From Deltaproteobacteria bacterium (GTDB lineage: Bacteria; Myxococcota_A; UBA9160; UBA4427): a stretch of 64,000 nucleotides of DNA. The stretch is taken from assembly GCA_029261835.1 (NCBI GenBank), contig JAJDAO010000050.1, positions 186,001-250,000 of the forward strand. The letters run 5' to 3'. Shown piece by piece: positions 25,961-33,820 of this stretch. The position numbers and the translations under genes are program-made. The stretch's first letter is position 1, and every line of letters begins with the position of its first letter. Under the pieces are notes generated by a model. It was not told the origin of the DNA. It did not search any database and was given only the letters and a program-made list of their open reading frames with translations.

Positions 25961-26073
25961 GCCCCCACTGCATGAGGTTGAGACCGTCGAGCGACCTCTT
26001 CAGCCTGTTCTTCTCGCCGTCGACCGAGCGCGTCTCCGCTGTCCTCTGGCCGCCGGTATGAGGTGCCGTCATC

Positions 26074-28209
26074 TCAGCCACCTTGGCCTCGCTCCAGCTC
26101 CTCTTCGACTGCGCGGGCAGACATGGGCAAACACAGACGGAAGCCACAGCCCGTCCCCTCGCTCTTTACCAATTCGATGCTCCCCCCGTGTCGTGAGATG
26201 ATGTCCTGGCAGATCGTGAGGCCCAGTCCGCTCCCTTTCGCCTTGGTCGTGAAGAGGGGCTCGAAGAGCCGGTCACGGTCTCCGGTCGCCACGCCGGGGC
26301 CGCTATCGTGAAAGAGCATTTCGCAGTGATGAGCCACGCGCCGGGCCTCGATCCGGATCTCACCCTCCGCGTCCTGCAAGGCCTGCACGGCGTTGCTGAT
26401 CAGGTTGCTCACCACCTGGAGAAGCTGGCCCGCATCGACCTCGAGCATGAAAGGCTCTGGATCGAGGTCCGCGCTCCAATGAATCGTATCCGGCAGATCC
26501 GCCCGTTCGAACGCGTGGCGTATCAGCTTCCCTAGATTCGTCATCTGCTTGATCGGCGGCCGCCATCGGGTCATCTCCGCAAGATCGCTGATGATGCGAT
26601 CGGCGGCGGCGATCTCCTCGTCGATGATCGCAAGGTGCTCTTCCAGCCCGTCGCCGGCCTCCGGTGGTGCCGCGTATCGCCGGATGAAGTAGATGGCGTT
26701 TCGCACCGCTCCGAGCGGGTTCCGAAGCTCGTGCGCGATGCTGGCGCCGATCTGGCCAATGGCCGCCAGCCGCGTCTGTTTGACCAGTCTCTCACGGATC
26801 TTGTCGAGTTCGCTCTGGACGCGCTGGGCCTCGCCGAGTCGCTGGTGGAAGAGCTTCTCCTGGGCGGCGTGGGCAGCCTCCTCTGCCCGCCCCCGTTCAG
26901 CCGCCTCCGCCTCGAGTTCTGCTGTGCGGGTCGAGACGCGGCCCGCGAGCTCGTTGTGCCAGCTCTCGATCGTTCCCACCATCGAGTTGAAGGTCGCCGC
27001 CAGGGAGCCGACCTCATCCGATGTCGTCACCGACGCTCGAGCCGCCAGATCGCCATCCTCCACTCGCTGCGCCGTTTGGCTCAGGTTCATGATTGGCGCC
27101 GTGATCCGCCGCGCATAGATGATCGTCGCGAGGACGATCGCGACGATCGAGACGAGGCCCGTCAGCGCGGTGAAACGGATATCCTCATGGATGTCGGCGA
27201 GCACCTCCGCCTCGTCGCGCTTGACCACGAGTCCCCAGCCCAGCTCGGGTGTCACACGGATGTAACGGTACGCGGCCAGTACCGGCTCGCCGCGATAGTC
27301 TGCCATCCGGGTGATGCCCTCTTCGCCAGCCGCGGCGAGCGCCGCCGCTGGCGTGTGGTCCACGTATTCGAGTGGCCGGCCCCTGCTTCCATCGGGCAGG
27401 CGGTACTTCAGGGGTGTGAGGATCCGCATCTCACGATCCACCAGCACTGCTTCGTCCATGGGCCCGAAGCCCTTGCCGGCGAGCAGAGTCGACCGGACGA
27501 TGTCATCCATCGCGACGACCATGATCACGACAGAGCGGGGCTGGTCTTCTGGCCCGACGATATCCTGAGCGATGCTGAGCACCACACTGCTATTCGGATC
27601 GATTCTCAGGTCGCTCACGTGGGCTTCGAGGGGCCCATGGATGTGGGCAGGGCCGAAGTCCGGCGCGAGGCTCCCTATCTCAGCTTCGTCCGTCGAGACG
27701 AAGATTCGTCGGGTCTCGTGGTCGACGATCTGGATCTTGTCGTAGACATCGTATTCGTCCCGCACTGCTTCCAGCTGGCTCACGACGGCCGAGTAGCTCT
27801 CCTGTTCTCTGAGCTGGCTCGAGCTCTCATCCTGCAAGATCAGCGATGAGCTGAGCTCGTGGGCTGCGGTGTGGAGGTGCGCCACGCCCTCCACCAGAGC
27901 TTGGTTTCGGGCCAATACCCGAGTGTCGTTTCGCCGCGCCCTCAGCCAGTGCACGATCCGGTCTTTCATGAGATCCGCCACGAGACCGAGGTCACCGAAC
28001 TCCTCGTATCGCTTACTCGAGATGCGTCCCTCGTGAGAGCTGAATGGCAGGCCCTGCAGGCCCAGCCACTCCCCGCTGATCAAGATCGCAATGAAGAGAA
28101 GGCTGAAGACGAGCACCAGGCGCGCGCGGATCGTCCCCCAGGCCCGGCTTTCGAGAAGTCCGCTGCGGACACCACGAGTCGGCCCCGTGGCTCCATCAGC
28201 GCGATTCAT
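26074..28209 (-). CDS. Membrane sensor histidine kinase with periplasmic Cache-type domain and HAMP
   Basis: From ATG 28209 (GGGAG eight bases upstream) the protein is about 711 aa. TM1 lies near residues 30-48, a large periplasmic region follows with dCache-like features (DYRGEPVLAAYRYIRVTPELGWGLVV), TM2 is near 345-365, then HAMP (ITAPIMNLSQTAQRVEDGDL), a coiled coil, DHp with GASIAHELRNPLG, and a catalytic domain (N box LLQVVSNLISNAVQAL, SGPGV, GSGLGLTI). It starts 14 bases inside the upstream solute-binding protein gene, so translation is coupled. The track start 28281 is too early. The pair probably senses a small molecule bound by that protein. Confidence 0.92.
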   Translation of the reverse strand: MNRADGATGPTRGVRSGLLESRAWGTIRARLVLVFSLLFIAILISGEWLGLQGLPFSSHEGRISSKRYEEFGDLGLVADLMKDRIVHWLRARRNDTRVLARNQALVEGVAHLHTAAHELSSSLILQDESSSQLREQESYSAVVSQLEAVRDEYDVYDKIQIVDHETRRIFVSTDEAEIGSLAPDFGPAHIHGPLEAHVSDLRIDPNSSVVLSIAQDIVGPEDQPRSVVIMVVAMDDIVRSTLLAGKGFGPMDEAVLVDREMRILTPLKYRLPDGSRGRPLEYVDHTPAAALAAAGEEGITRMADYRGEPVLAAYRYIRVTPELGWGLVVKRDEAEVLADIHEDIRFTALTGLVSIVAIVLATIIYARRITAPIMNLSQTAQRVEDGDLAARASVTTSDEVGSLAATFNSMVGTIESWHNELAGRVSTRTAELEAEAAERGRAEEAAHAAQEKLFHQRLGEAQRVQSELDKIRERLVKQTRLAAIGQIGASIAHELRNPLGAVRNAIYFIRRYAAPPEAGDGLEEHLAIIDEEIAAADRIISDLAEMTRWRPPIKQMTNLGKLIRHAFERADLPDTIHWSADLDPEPFMLEVDAGQLLQVVSNLISNAVQALQDAEGEIRIEARRVAHHCEMLFHDSGPGVATGDRDRLFEPLFTTKAKGSGLGLTICQDIISRHGGSIELVKSEGTGCGFRLCLPMSARAVEEELERGQGG

Positions 28210-29362
28210 GGTTCTCGCTCCCGGCTTCGCGGTAGTCGTAGCTCTGGAGCTGCCGCCGCGAAGTTGACAACACGTCCGCAATCAGTGAGCGGTCGAACCG
28301 GCGGCGTACCTGCTCCCAGGTGGCGTTGTCGTCGATCTTGTCCAGCCGCCGCAGCAGCTCGAATTCCCGGGCCAGTCGCCCGTTGCCCAGTAGATCGGCC
28401 TCCGGTAGCGAGGGAATCGATGCGATTCCGATGAGATCATTCCATGCCAGTGCGGCGTAGTCCCGCTCGTTCAGCCGAGGTAGCCTCCGCGAGAAAGCCT
28501 CCGTCTTCTCAAGGGCCCAGCGAGCCGCACGAAGGCGGTTCTTGCGATAGCCCAACCAGCCGACTGCCCGCAGCTCCGCGGCCACGATCTGGCGCAGTGC
28601 GTCTGGCTGTTGCTCGCTGAATGTTTGCGAGAAGTAGAGGTAGCCCGAGCAAAGACTCTGATGGACCACGACCTGGTTCCCGTAGTGGGACTCGGCAATG
28701 AATGGTGTGGGCTGCCAGGCCGCAAAGGCGTCGATTCCGCCTGCCGCCAGCGCACTCGGCATCTCGTGCACGTCGAGGGCGATCCGCTCGATGTCCGCTT
28801 CGGTCAGCCCCCCCGCGGAGAGCGCTCGCAACAGAGCAAAGTAGGCATTCGAGCCCGACGCGTAAGCGATGCGCTTGCCGCCCAGTTCGTGGAGGAGTAC
28901 CGGGTGGCCCGCCACTATGGAGCAGAAGCCGTACTGGGCGAGTGCGGCGATCTGTATCCGTCCCTCGGCAGCCGCTACCAGGGCCGGCATGTCGCCGCCA
29001 ATCCCCGCTTCGAGATCACCGCTGCGAATGAAGTCGTTGACGTCAGCGCCCTTGAAGAAGGCGTGAAAGCGCAGCGTGAGGCCCCTGCGGGCCAGACTCT
29101 CGCTCAAGATGGCATCACGCTGCATGGCCTCTGTGATCAAGTTGGTCGGAATCCAGAGCGGCTGCGTGCCGACATCGATGATGTCACGTCCCTGCCCGAA
29201 GTCGTAGTCCCGATAGGCGCCATGATGGGGAAGGGCAGACGTCGTCCCGCTCGATGCAGCTGGGGCATCCGACAACGCCGCGTGTCGCGAGAGCGCGATC
29301 AAGATGACCAGGCAGCCGGCGGTCAATAGTGCCCACGGAACACGTCGAGGCATCGTGCGCAT
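28196..29362 (-). CDS. Periplasmic solute-binding protein, NMT1/ThiY/SsuA-like
   Basis: A 388-aa exported protein: N-terminal hydrophobic segment ALLTAGCLVILIALS (a TAGC lipobox is possible), then a type II periplasmic binding fold with motifs familiar from nitrate, sulfonate and pyrimidine-precursor binding proteins: VGTQPLWIPTNLITEAM, DLEAGIGGDMPALVAA, GGKRIAYASGSNAYFALLRAL and GGIDAFAAWQPTPFIAE. No ABC permease or ATPase gene is near. It leads a three-gene operon with two histidine kinases, so I infer that it presents its ligand to the sensor kinase rather than feeding a transporter. Confidence 0.85.
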   Translation of the reverse strand: MRTMPRRVPWALLTAGCLVILIALSRHAALSDAPAASSGTTSALPHHGAYRDYDFGQGRDIIDVGTQPLWIPTNLITEAMQRDAILSESLARRGLTLRFHAFFKGADVNDFIRSGDLEAGIGGDMPALVAAAEGRIQIAALAQYGFCSIVAGHPVLLHELGGKRIAYASGSNAYFALLRALSAGGLTEADIERIALDVHEMPSALAAGGIDAFAAWQPTPFIAESHYGNQVVVHQSLCSGYLYFSQTFSEQQPDALRQIVAAELRAVGWLGYRKNRLRAARWALEKTEAFSRRLPRLNERDYAALAWNDLIGIASIPSLPEADLLGNGRLAREFELLRRLDKIDDNATWEQVRRRFDRSLIADVLSTSRRQLQSYDYREAGSENHESR

Positions 29363-29730
29363 CCCCCACTCGGCAGGGGTCTTCGTACTACGAGCTTCAC
29401 AGCGTACAGTGATCCGGGTTCAGTGTCGATGAAGCCCACGTCCATCACCGCTGATCCGCCCGTCCCCGATTCCAAGCAGCGGTGTAATACGGATTCTCCG
29501 TAGTTGAATCTACGTGTCAGCGACTTCGAGGTCATCCAGACCCGGGTGCGTACCAATACGTGCGGGCTCCGTCCGTCCGTGTCCTCCGATGCCAGATGGG
29601 GCGGGTGTCTTCGCAGGAGTGTCGGTTTCGGGCTGGCACGCCCCTTGCTCTACGGCCTCCGGAGACTCCCGACACTCATGCTGGCGTCGCTGGCGCTCGC
29701 AGAGGTCGAAACGATCTGGGGGAGATGAAG
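29363..29730. other. Divergent intergenic region between sensor operon and lipase
   Basis: About 370 bases between the minus-strand sensor operon and the plus-strand lipase. Small ORFs on both strands look like chance. Two overlapping inverted repeats at 29489-29514 are the only structure I see; promoters for both directions presumably lie here. Confidence 0.45.
29489..29514. promoter_or_regulatory. Overlapping inverted repeats, possible regulator site
   Basis: ACGGA-TTC-TCCGT is followed by and shares bases with CGTAG-TTGAAT-CTACG, both with perfect 5-bp arms. The place, about 130 bases upstream of the sensor operon and 215 before the lipase, suits a regulatory site. Confidence 0.3.
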
Positions 29731-30432
29731 ATGGCCGGCTCACCTGCGAGTACGCTCCGCACGCTCGCCTGGCTCGCAAAGGAGACGCTGTTCAGGCCCT
29801 CGCATCCGACACCCCTACGGCCCACCGCCGGCCGTCCCATCCTGCTCTTGCACGGCTTCGCTGCTTCGAGCCGCGTGCTGCTTCCACTGGAGCGGCACCT
29901 GCGGCGTACCACCGAGCGCCCCGTAGTGCGCGTCGATCTCGGGCCCGGTCTGCGGGACTTGCGTCAGAGCGGACACCGGGTGCATGAGGCTCTCGAGCGC
30001 GTAGCCGCATCGCCCGGGTTCGAATTCGTGGACGTGGTCGCCCACTCGATGGGAGGACTGGTTGCCGTCTATCTCCTCAAGGCGCTCGACCGTGGACGCC
30101 GCATCCGCCGCGTCATCACGCTCGGTACGCCACACGGCGGTACACCGGTCGCGCTGGCCGGTGTGCTGGTCTTGGGAGTCCTGAGCCGCGCTGTCTGGCA
30201 GATGCTGCCGAGATCGCCTCTGATCGCCGAGCTGAGCCGCCTCAAGCTACCCCTCGGCTCGGAAATCGTCTCGATCCGCGCCGAGCGCGATGTCTTCGTG
30301 CCGGACCGCTATTCGAGAATCCCCCGATGTCGTGGTCAGCACAATGCCCGGGTCTCAGGTGTCGACCACATCGAGTTGCTCCACTCCGCGCCGACACTCC
30401 AGCTCGTCACGCGGTCGTTGGCGCGTGTGTAG
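29731..30432 (+). CDS. Alpha/beta-hydrolase, lipase-like
   Basis: The 233-aa product has the oxyanion-hole segment PILLLHGFAASSRV, the nucleophile elbow VAHSMGGL (Ser in AHSMGG), a catalytic Asp probably in AERDVFVP and the His in VDHIELLHS. This is the layout of small triacylglycerol lipases and esterases. ATG 29731 with GGGGGAG six bases upstream is chosen; the track start 29560 adds unlikely sequence. There is no signal peptide, so it acts in the cytoplasm unless exported by another route. Substrate unknown. Confidence 0.85.
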   Translation: MAGSPASTLRTLAWLAKETLFRPSHPTPLRPTAGRPILLLHGFAASSRVLLPLERHLRRTTERPVVRVDLGPGLRDLRQSGHRVHEALERVAASPGFEFVDVVAHSMGGLVAVYLLKALDRGRRIRRVITLGTPHGGTPVALAGVLVLGVLSRAVWQMLPRSPLIAELSRLKLPLGSEIVSIRAERDVFVPDRYSRIPRCRGQHNARVSGVDHIELLHSAPTLQLVTRSLARV

Positions 30433-30698
30433 CCAGCGAGCCCTGCCGGTCGCCTTTGCTGGAGAGCTTGCCCGAACGACGTCTTGAGCGTTCCAATCTC
30501 TCAGTTGTGTGTCACTCGGACACCTTGGGCCGAGGGGCGTCGAGATCGCGGGGTTGCGTGCCGTGAGTGGATGCAAGATGCTCGGATCCGTCTTCTGACT
30601 AGAGACGCCTCGGGCCGCTTGCGCTGCATCGGGCATCGTTCGGTCGAGCCGTCTCGCGCAGGCCGCAGGAAAAGGGCTGTTCGCGAGGAGCCAAAAGG

Positions 30699-31007
30699 AT
30701 GGGCTGGCACGACAGCGTTTTCTGGTTCGCGCTTGGTCTCGTGGGCCAGGCGGCGTTCTTCTCTCGCTTTCTGGTGCAGTGGATCGTGTCCGAGCGTGCC
30801 GGCCGTAGCGTCGTCCCGGTCGCGTTCTGGTATCTCAGCATCGCGGGCTCACTGACGCTTCTGGTCTACGCCATTCATCGCCAAGAACCGATCTTCGTGC
30901 TCGGCCAGTCGGTGGGTGGGTTCGTCTATATCCGGAACCTCGTCCTGCTGCGCAGGGAGCAGCAGCCCGTTGCTGAGGCGGCGAGCGCCGGAGGAGAGCC
31001 GACATGA
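30699..31007 (+). CDS. Lipid-A-disaccharide-synthase N-terminal domain (LAB_N) membrane protein
   Basis: A 102-aa membrane protein with three hydrophobic segments. FWFALGLVGQAAFFSRFLVQW and FWYLSIAGSLTLLVYAI are the LAB_N signature, a small transmembrane domain found alone or fused to LpxB. Stand-alone copies usually sit beside a polyprenol-phosphate glycosyltransferase, as here: its stop overlaps the next ATG (ATGA). Its role, perhaps flipping or holding a lipid-linked sugar, is unproven. Confidence 0.88.
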   Translation: MGWHDSVFWFALGLVGQAAFFSRFLVQWIVSERAGRSVVPVAFWYLSIAGSLTLLVYAIHRQEPIFVLGQSVGGFVYIRNLVLLRREQQPVAEAASAGGEPT

Positions 31008-31720
31008 AGCTCTCGATCGTCATCCCCTTCCATGATGAAGAGGAGAACGTCGTGCCGGTGCTGAACGAGATTCGCCGGTGCCACCCCGAGGCCGAGATCA
31101 TCGCAGTCGACGACCACAGCACGGATCGCACGTCTGAGATTCTCGGCGGGCAGTCGGGCGTTCGTCTCTGCCGACTTCCAAGGCGGCTGGGGCAGAGCGC
31201 CGCCGTTTACGGCGGACTGGTGCGTGCCACCGGTGATGTTTGCGTGATCATGGACGGTGACGGTCAGAGCAGTGCCGCGGACATCAAGCGGCTGCTCGAG
31301 TTCTTTCCGGAATACGACCTCGTGATCGGCTGTCGTGTCGAGCGATGTGACTCGATGGCCCGGGTCGTCGTCTCCAGAATCGCCAATCGCTTGCGCAGAG
31401 GATTCACGCGAGATGGCGTGACGGATAGCGGCGGGACGCCCAAGGCAATGAAACGTGAGTGTGTCGAGCACCTGATTCCGTTCGACGGTCTCCATCGATT
31501 CATTCCCGCGCTGCTGTCACGGGCTGGCTTTCGCGTCATCGAGGTTCCGGTATCCCATCGCAGGCGGCTTCACGGTCGTACCAAATACGGCACCTGGGGG
31601 CGCGCCTGGCGAGGCGTCTGGGACCTGCTCGGCGTCAGTTGGCTGCTGCGGCGGCGGATCGACCCGAGGATCGTGGGGGCCGACGCGGGAGCACCAGATC
31701 GTCAGTCGCCATCGCCGTGA
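31004..31720 (+). CDS. Family 2 glycosyltransferase, dolichyl-phosphate-mannose-synthase-like
   Basis: The 238-aa enzyme has the GT2 start LSIVIPFHDEEENVVPVL, the nucleotide-binding IIAVDDHSTD and the metal-binding MDGDGQ. The late segment VPVSHRRRLHGRTKYGTWGRAWRG is typical of polyprenol-phosphate sugar transferases (ArnC/DPM1 type). No C-terminal transmembrane helices are seen; the LAB_N partner encoded just upstream may supply the membrane part. It probably loads a sugar on undecaprenyl phosphate for envelope glycan or lipid A modification. Confidence 0.88.
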   Translation: MKLSIVIPFHDEEENVVPVLNEIRRCHPEAEIIAVDDHSTDRTSEILGGQSGVRLCRLPRRLGQSAAVYGGLVRATGDVCVIMDGDGQSSAADIKRLLEFFPEYDLVIGCRVERCDSMARVVVSRIANRLRRGFTRDGVTDSGGTPKAMKRECVEHLIPFDGLHRFIPALLSRAGFRVIEVPVSHRRRLHGRTKYGTWGRAWRGVWDLLGVSWLLRRRIDPRIVGADAGAPDRQSPSP

Positions 31721-31726
31721 TGTCTG

Positions 31727-32365
31727 CTACTCGGGAGACAGTGCCGCCAGCGCGAGCTGCATCGCCATCTGCAGGTCGCCCTGTACCTCTATCTTTCCGT
31801 TCATGAAGGCATCCTGGGGCGCGAGCGTGCCAGCCCGGAGTTCGGCGTAGGCGTCGCCGTCGACGCTGATCGCACAGCTCGGTCGCTCGGCGATGGCACC
31901 GTCTCCGAAGTGGGCCACGAGCGTGAAGGCGTTCTCTCCCGTGAGCGAGAACCTCAACGAGCCGGCCAGCGCGTGCAGGTTCTGGACCCGCTGCGAGGTG
32001 AGCATCATGCCCTGCTCGATGCCCGCGATGGCTCCGAGAAAGCCAAGCACCGAGTCGCCCGATTCCCTCTCGAGCACAGCCAGCGCGTCGAGATCGTGAG
32101 TCAGGATCATGAAGGGCCTGCAGGCGGCGTCCGGGCCTTCACTCATGCGCCCAGCGACCACGTTGAGGTTGAAGCGCTCTTCCTCGCGACCACCCGTTAC
32201 GACGACGCCAATCGTCGCCTTTACCGTACGCATGCCCTCTAGCATCTGAGCGGCGTCCGCGTCGCCGTTCGCAGCCGCCCGCTGCTGGCTGTCGAAGGCG
32301 CGGTTGAACTGGTTCGGGACACGCTCGTGGTAGAAGGTGCGGGGATTGCAGCTCGCTTCGTTCAT
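31727..32365 (-). CDS. SCP2 sterol-carrier-domain protein
   Basis: A 212-aa protein whose second half reads as an SCP2 lipid-binding domain: SLTGENAFTLVAHFGDG, CAISVDGDAYAELRAGTLAPQDAFMNGKIEVQGDLQMAMQLA. The final GKIEVQGDLQMAMQL strand-helix is the strongest family mark. The N-terminal half is less clear. Its ATG overlaps the mltG stop (ATGA), so it is the last gene of the HEAT-ruvX-mltG-SCP2 operon. Proteins of this type bind hydrophobic ligands; the ligand is unknown. Confidence 0.78.
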   Translation of the reverse strand: MNEASCNPRTFYHERVPNQFNRAFDSQQRAAANGDADAAQMLEGMRTVKATIGVVVTGGREEERFNLNVVAGRMSEGPDAACRPFMILTHDLDALAVLERESGDSVLGFLGAIAGIEQGMMLTSQRVQNLHALAGSLRFSLTGENAFTLVAHFGDGAIAERPSCAISVDGDAYAELRAGTLAPQDAFMNGKIEVQGDLQMAMQLALAALSPE

Positions 32366-33366
32366 CGATGTGCGCGCCTCTTTTGAAAGCGGTTGACCGC
32401 GTTCGTGTGCTCGCGGTAGCTCGAGGAGAAGAAGTGGGTGCCATCGTTGCGGGACACGAAGTAGAGGTGATCGGTCTGACTCGGAGACAGCACCGCACGC
32501 AGAGCATCGACTCCCGGGCTCGCAATGGGCCCTGGGGGCAGGCCTCCGATGCGGTAGGTGTTGTACGGGTTTCCCTCATTGAGCAGATCGCGCTTGCGCA
32601 GGTTGCCGTCGAAATCGGGGATGCCGTAGATCACCGTGGGGTCGGTCTCCAGACGCATTCCCCTTTTCAATCGATTGAGAAAGACAGCCGCGATGAGTGG
32701 GCGCTCCTCGGGGCTGGCGGTCTCCTTCTCGACGATGGAAGCCAATGTCACGATCTCGTGTCGCGTGAGACTCTGCCGCTTTGCCAGGGGCTCGATCTCA
32801 TTGCGCCAGACTGTCTCGAACCGCCTCACCATCGCGCGCGCTACATCCTTGGGCGCCAGGTTGCGGGGTAGGTGGTACGTGTCCGGGAAGAGATAACCCT
32901 CGAGCGAGTCGGCGTTGATCCCGAGCGACCTCGCGAACTCGGGATCTTGCACGGCCGCGAGAAAGGCCTCTCCGTCCACCAGCCCGCTCTCTTGCAGCCG
33001 TTCGGTGATGTCCGTCGCGCGAATACCCTCCGGCACGGTCGCGGGGTAGGTCTTGACCTTGCCGGCGGTGATGGTGTCGAGGATCTCACGAGCGGATTGG
33101 TGCGGCGAGAGTTCGTACTCGCCTGCCTGAAGTCTACCCGCGATACCGTCGAAGCGTGCCGCAAGTTCGGCAACGCGCGCGCTGCGGATCAGACTCGCTT
33201 GCTCGAGGTGTCGGGCGACGACCGCGAGCGATGTGCCTCGCTCCACTGCGAATATCTGCCACTGCGGCTCAGCGGAGGCGGGCTCGAGCTGCCGCATGCC
33301 GCACTGGACCAGGAGCCAGGCCCCCAGCAGTACCACTCCCGATAGCGCGCCGAGCCAGCGAAGCAT
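32362..33366 (-). CDS. mltG: Endolytic murein transglycosylase MltG
   Basis: MltG cuts nascent glycan strands at the inner membrane. The 334-aa protein has an N-terminal membrane anchor (WLGALSGVVLLGAWLLV), a LysM-like region (RGTSLAVVARHLEQASLI), and the YceG catalytic domain with EGYLFPDTY, the catalytic Glu in LASIVEKETA, RGMRLETDPTVIYG, and PYNTYRIGGLPPGPIASPG. Length is typical. It lies two bases after ruvX and overlaps the SCP2 gene by four; mltG-ruvX neighbours are common in bacteria. Confidence 0.95.
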   Translation of the reverse strand: MLRWLGALSGVVLLGAWLLVQCGMRQLEPASAEPQWQIFAVERGTSLAVVARHLEQASLIRSARVAELAARFDGIAGRLQAGEYELSPHQSAREILDTITAGKVKTYPATVPEGIRATDITERLQESGLVDGEAFLAAVQDPEFARSLGINADSLEGYLFPDTYHLPRNLAPKDVARAMVRRFETVWRNEIEPLAKRQSLTRHEIVTLASIVEKETASPEERPLIAAVFLNRLKRGMRLETDPTVIYGIPDFDGNLRKRDLLNEGNPYNTYRIGGLPPGPIASPGVDALRAVLSPSQTDHLYFVSRNDGTHFFSSSYREHTNAVNRFQKRRAHR

Positions 33367-33368
33367 CT

Positions 33369-33812
33369 CTATTCCCGCTCTCCGCTCTCGTGCGTATCCT
33401 GGCTGCGTTGCAGCTCGAGGTAGGTGCGCAGGATGATCGCCGCCGCCACCTCGTCGACGTGCTCACTCACGCGTTTGCCCCTTCGGCCCTGGCTGTGCAG
33501 AGCGCGCTCGGCCTCGATGCTGGTCCAGCGCTCGTCGATGGTGTCGACCACCAGCCCGGTCGACTCCCGCAGTGCATGTGCGAAGTCTTCGGCGGCCTGC
33601 GCCTCCGGACCCTTGCGGCCGTCCATGTGTCGCGGCAGACCGATCACGACGCGGCCGATCTCGCGCTCTGCGATGATCTCGCGCACGGCTGCGATGTCGG
33701 CCTTGCGGCCGCTGCTCCGAAGTGTACCGGCTGGAAAGGCGAAAGCGGCTTCGCTGTCGGAGATCGCGAGGCCGATGCGCTTGCTGCCGAGGTCGAGACC
33801 CAGAACCCGCAT
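33369..33812 (-). CDS. ruvX: RuvX/YqgF putative pre-16S rRNA nuclease
   Basis: A 147-aa RNase-H-fold protein. The first acidic residue is in MRVLGLDLGSKRIGLAISD, the second region in GRVVIGLPRHMDGRKG with E in DERWTS, and the last in DEVAAAIILRTYLE; these three acidic positions form the family's active site. YqgF proteins process the 5' end of 16S rRNA in E. coli. It sits between the HEAT-repeat gene and mltG, with gaps of eight and two bases, in one operon. Confidence 0.94.
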   Translation of the reverse strand: MRVLGLDLGSKRIGLAISDSEAAFAFPAGTLRSSGRKADIAAVREIIAEREIGRVVIGLPRHMDGRKGPEAQAAEDFAHALRESTGLVVDTIDERWTSIEAERALHSQGRRGKRVSEHVDEVAAAIILRTYLELQRSQDTHESGERE

Positions 33813-33820
33813 GAGGCAGC

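Noticed and set aside
26635-27849. 404-aa plus-strand ORF
   Set aside because: Antisense of the Cache-HAMP histidine kinase.
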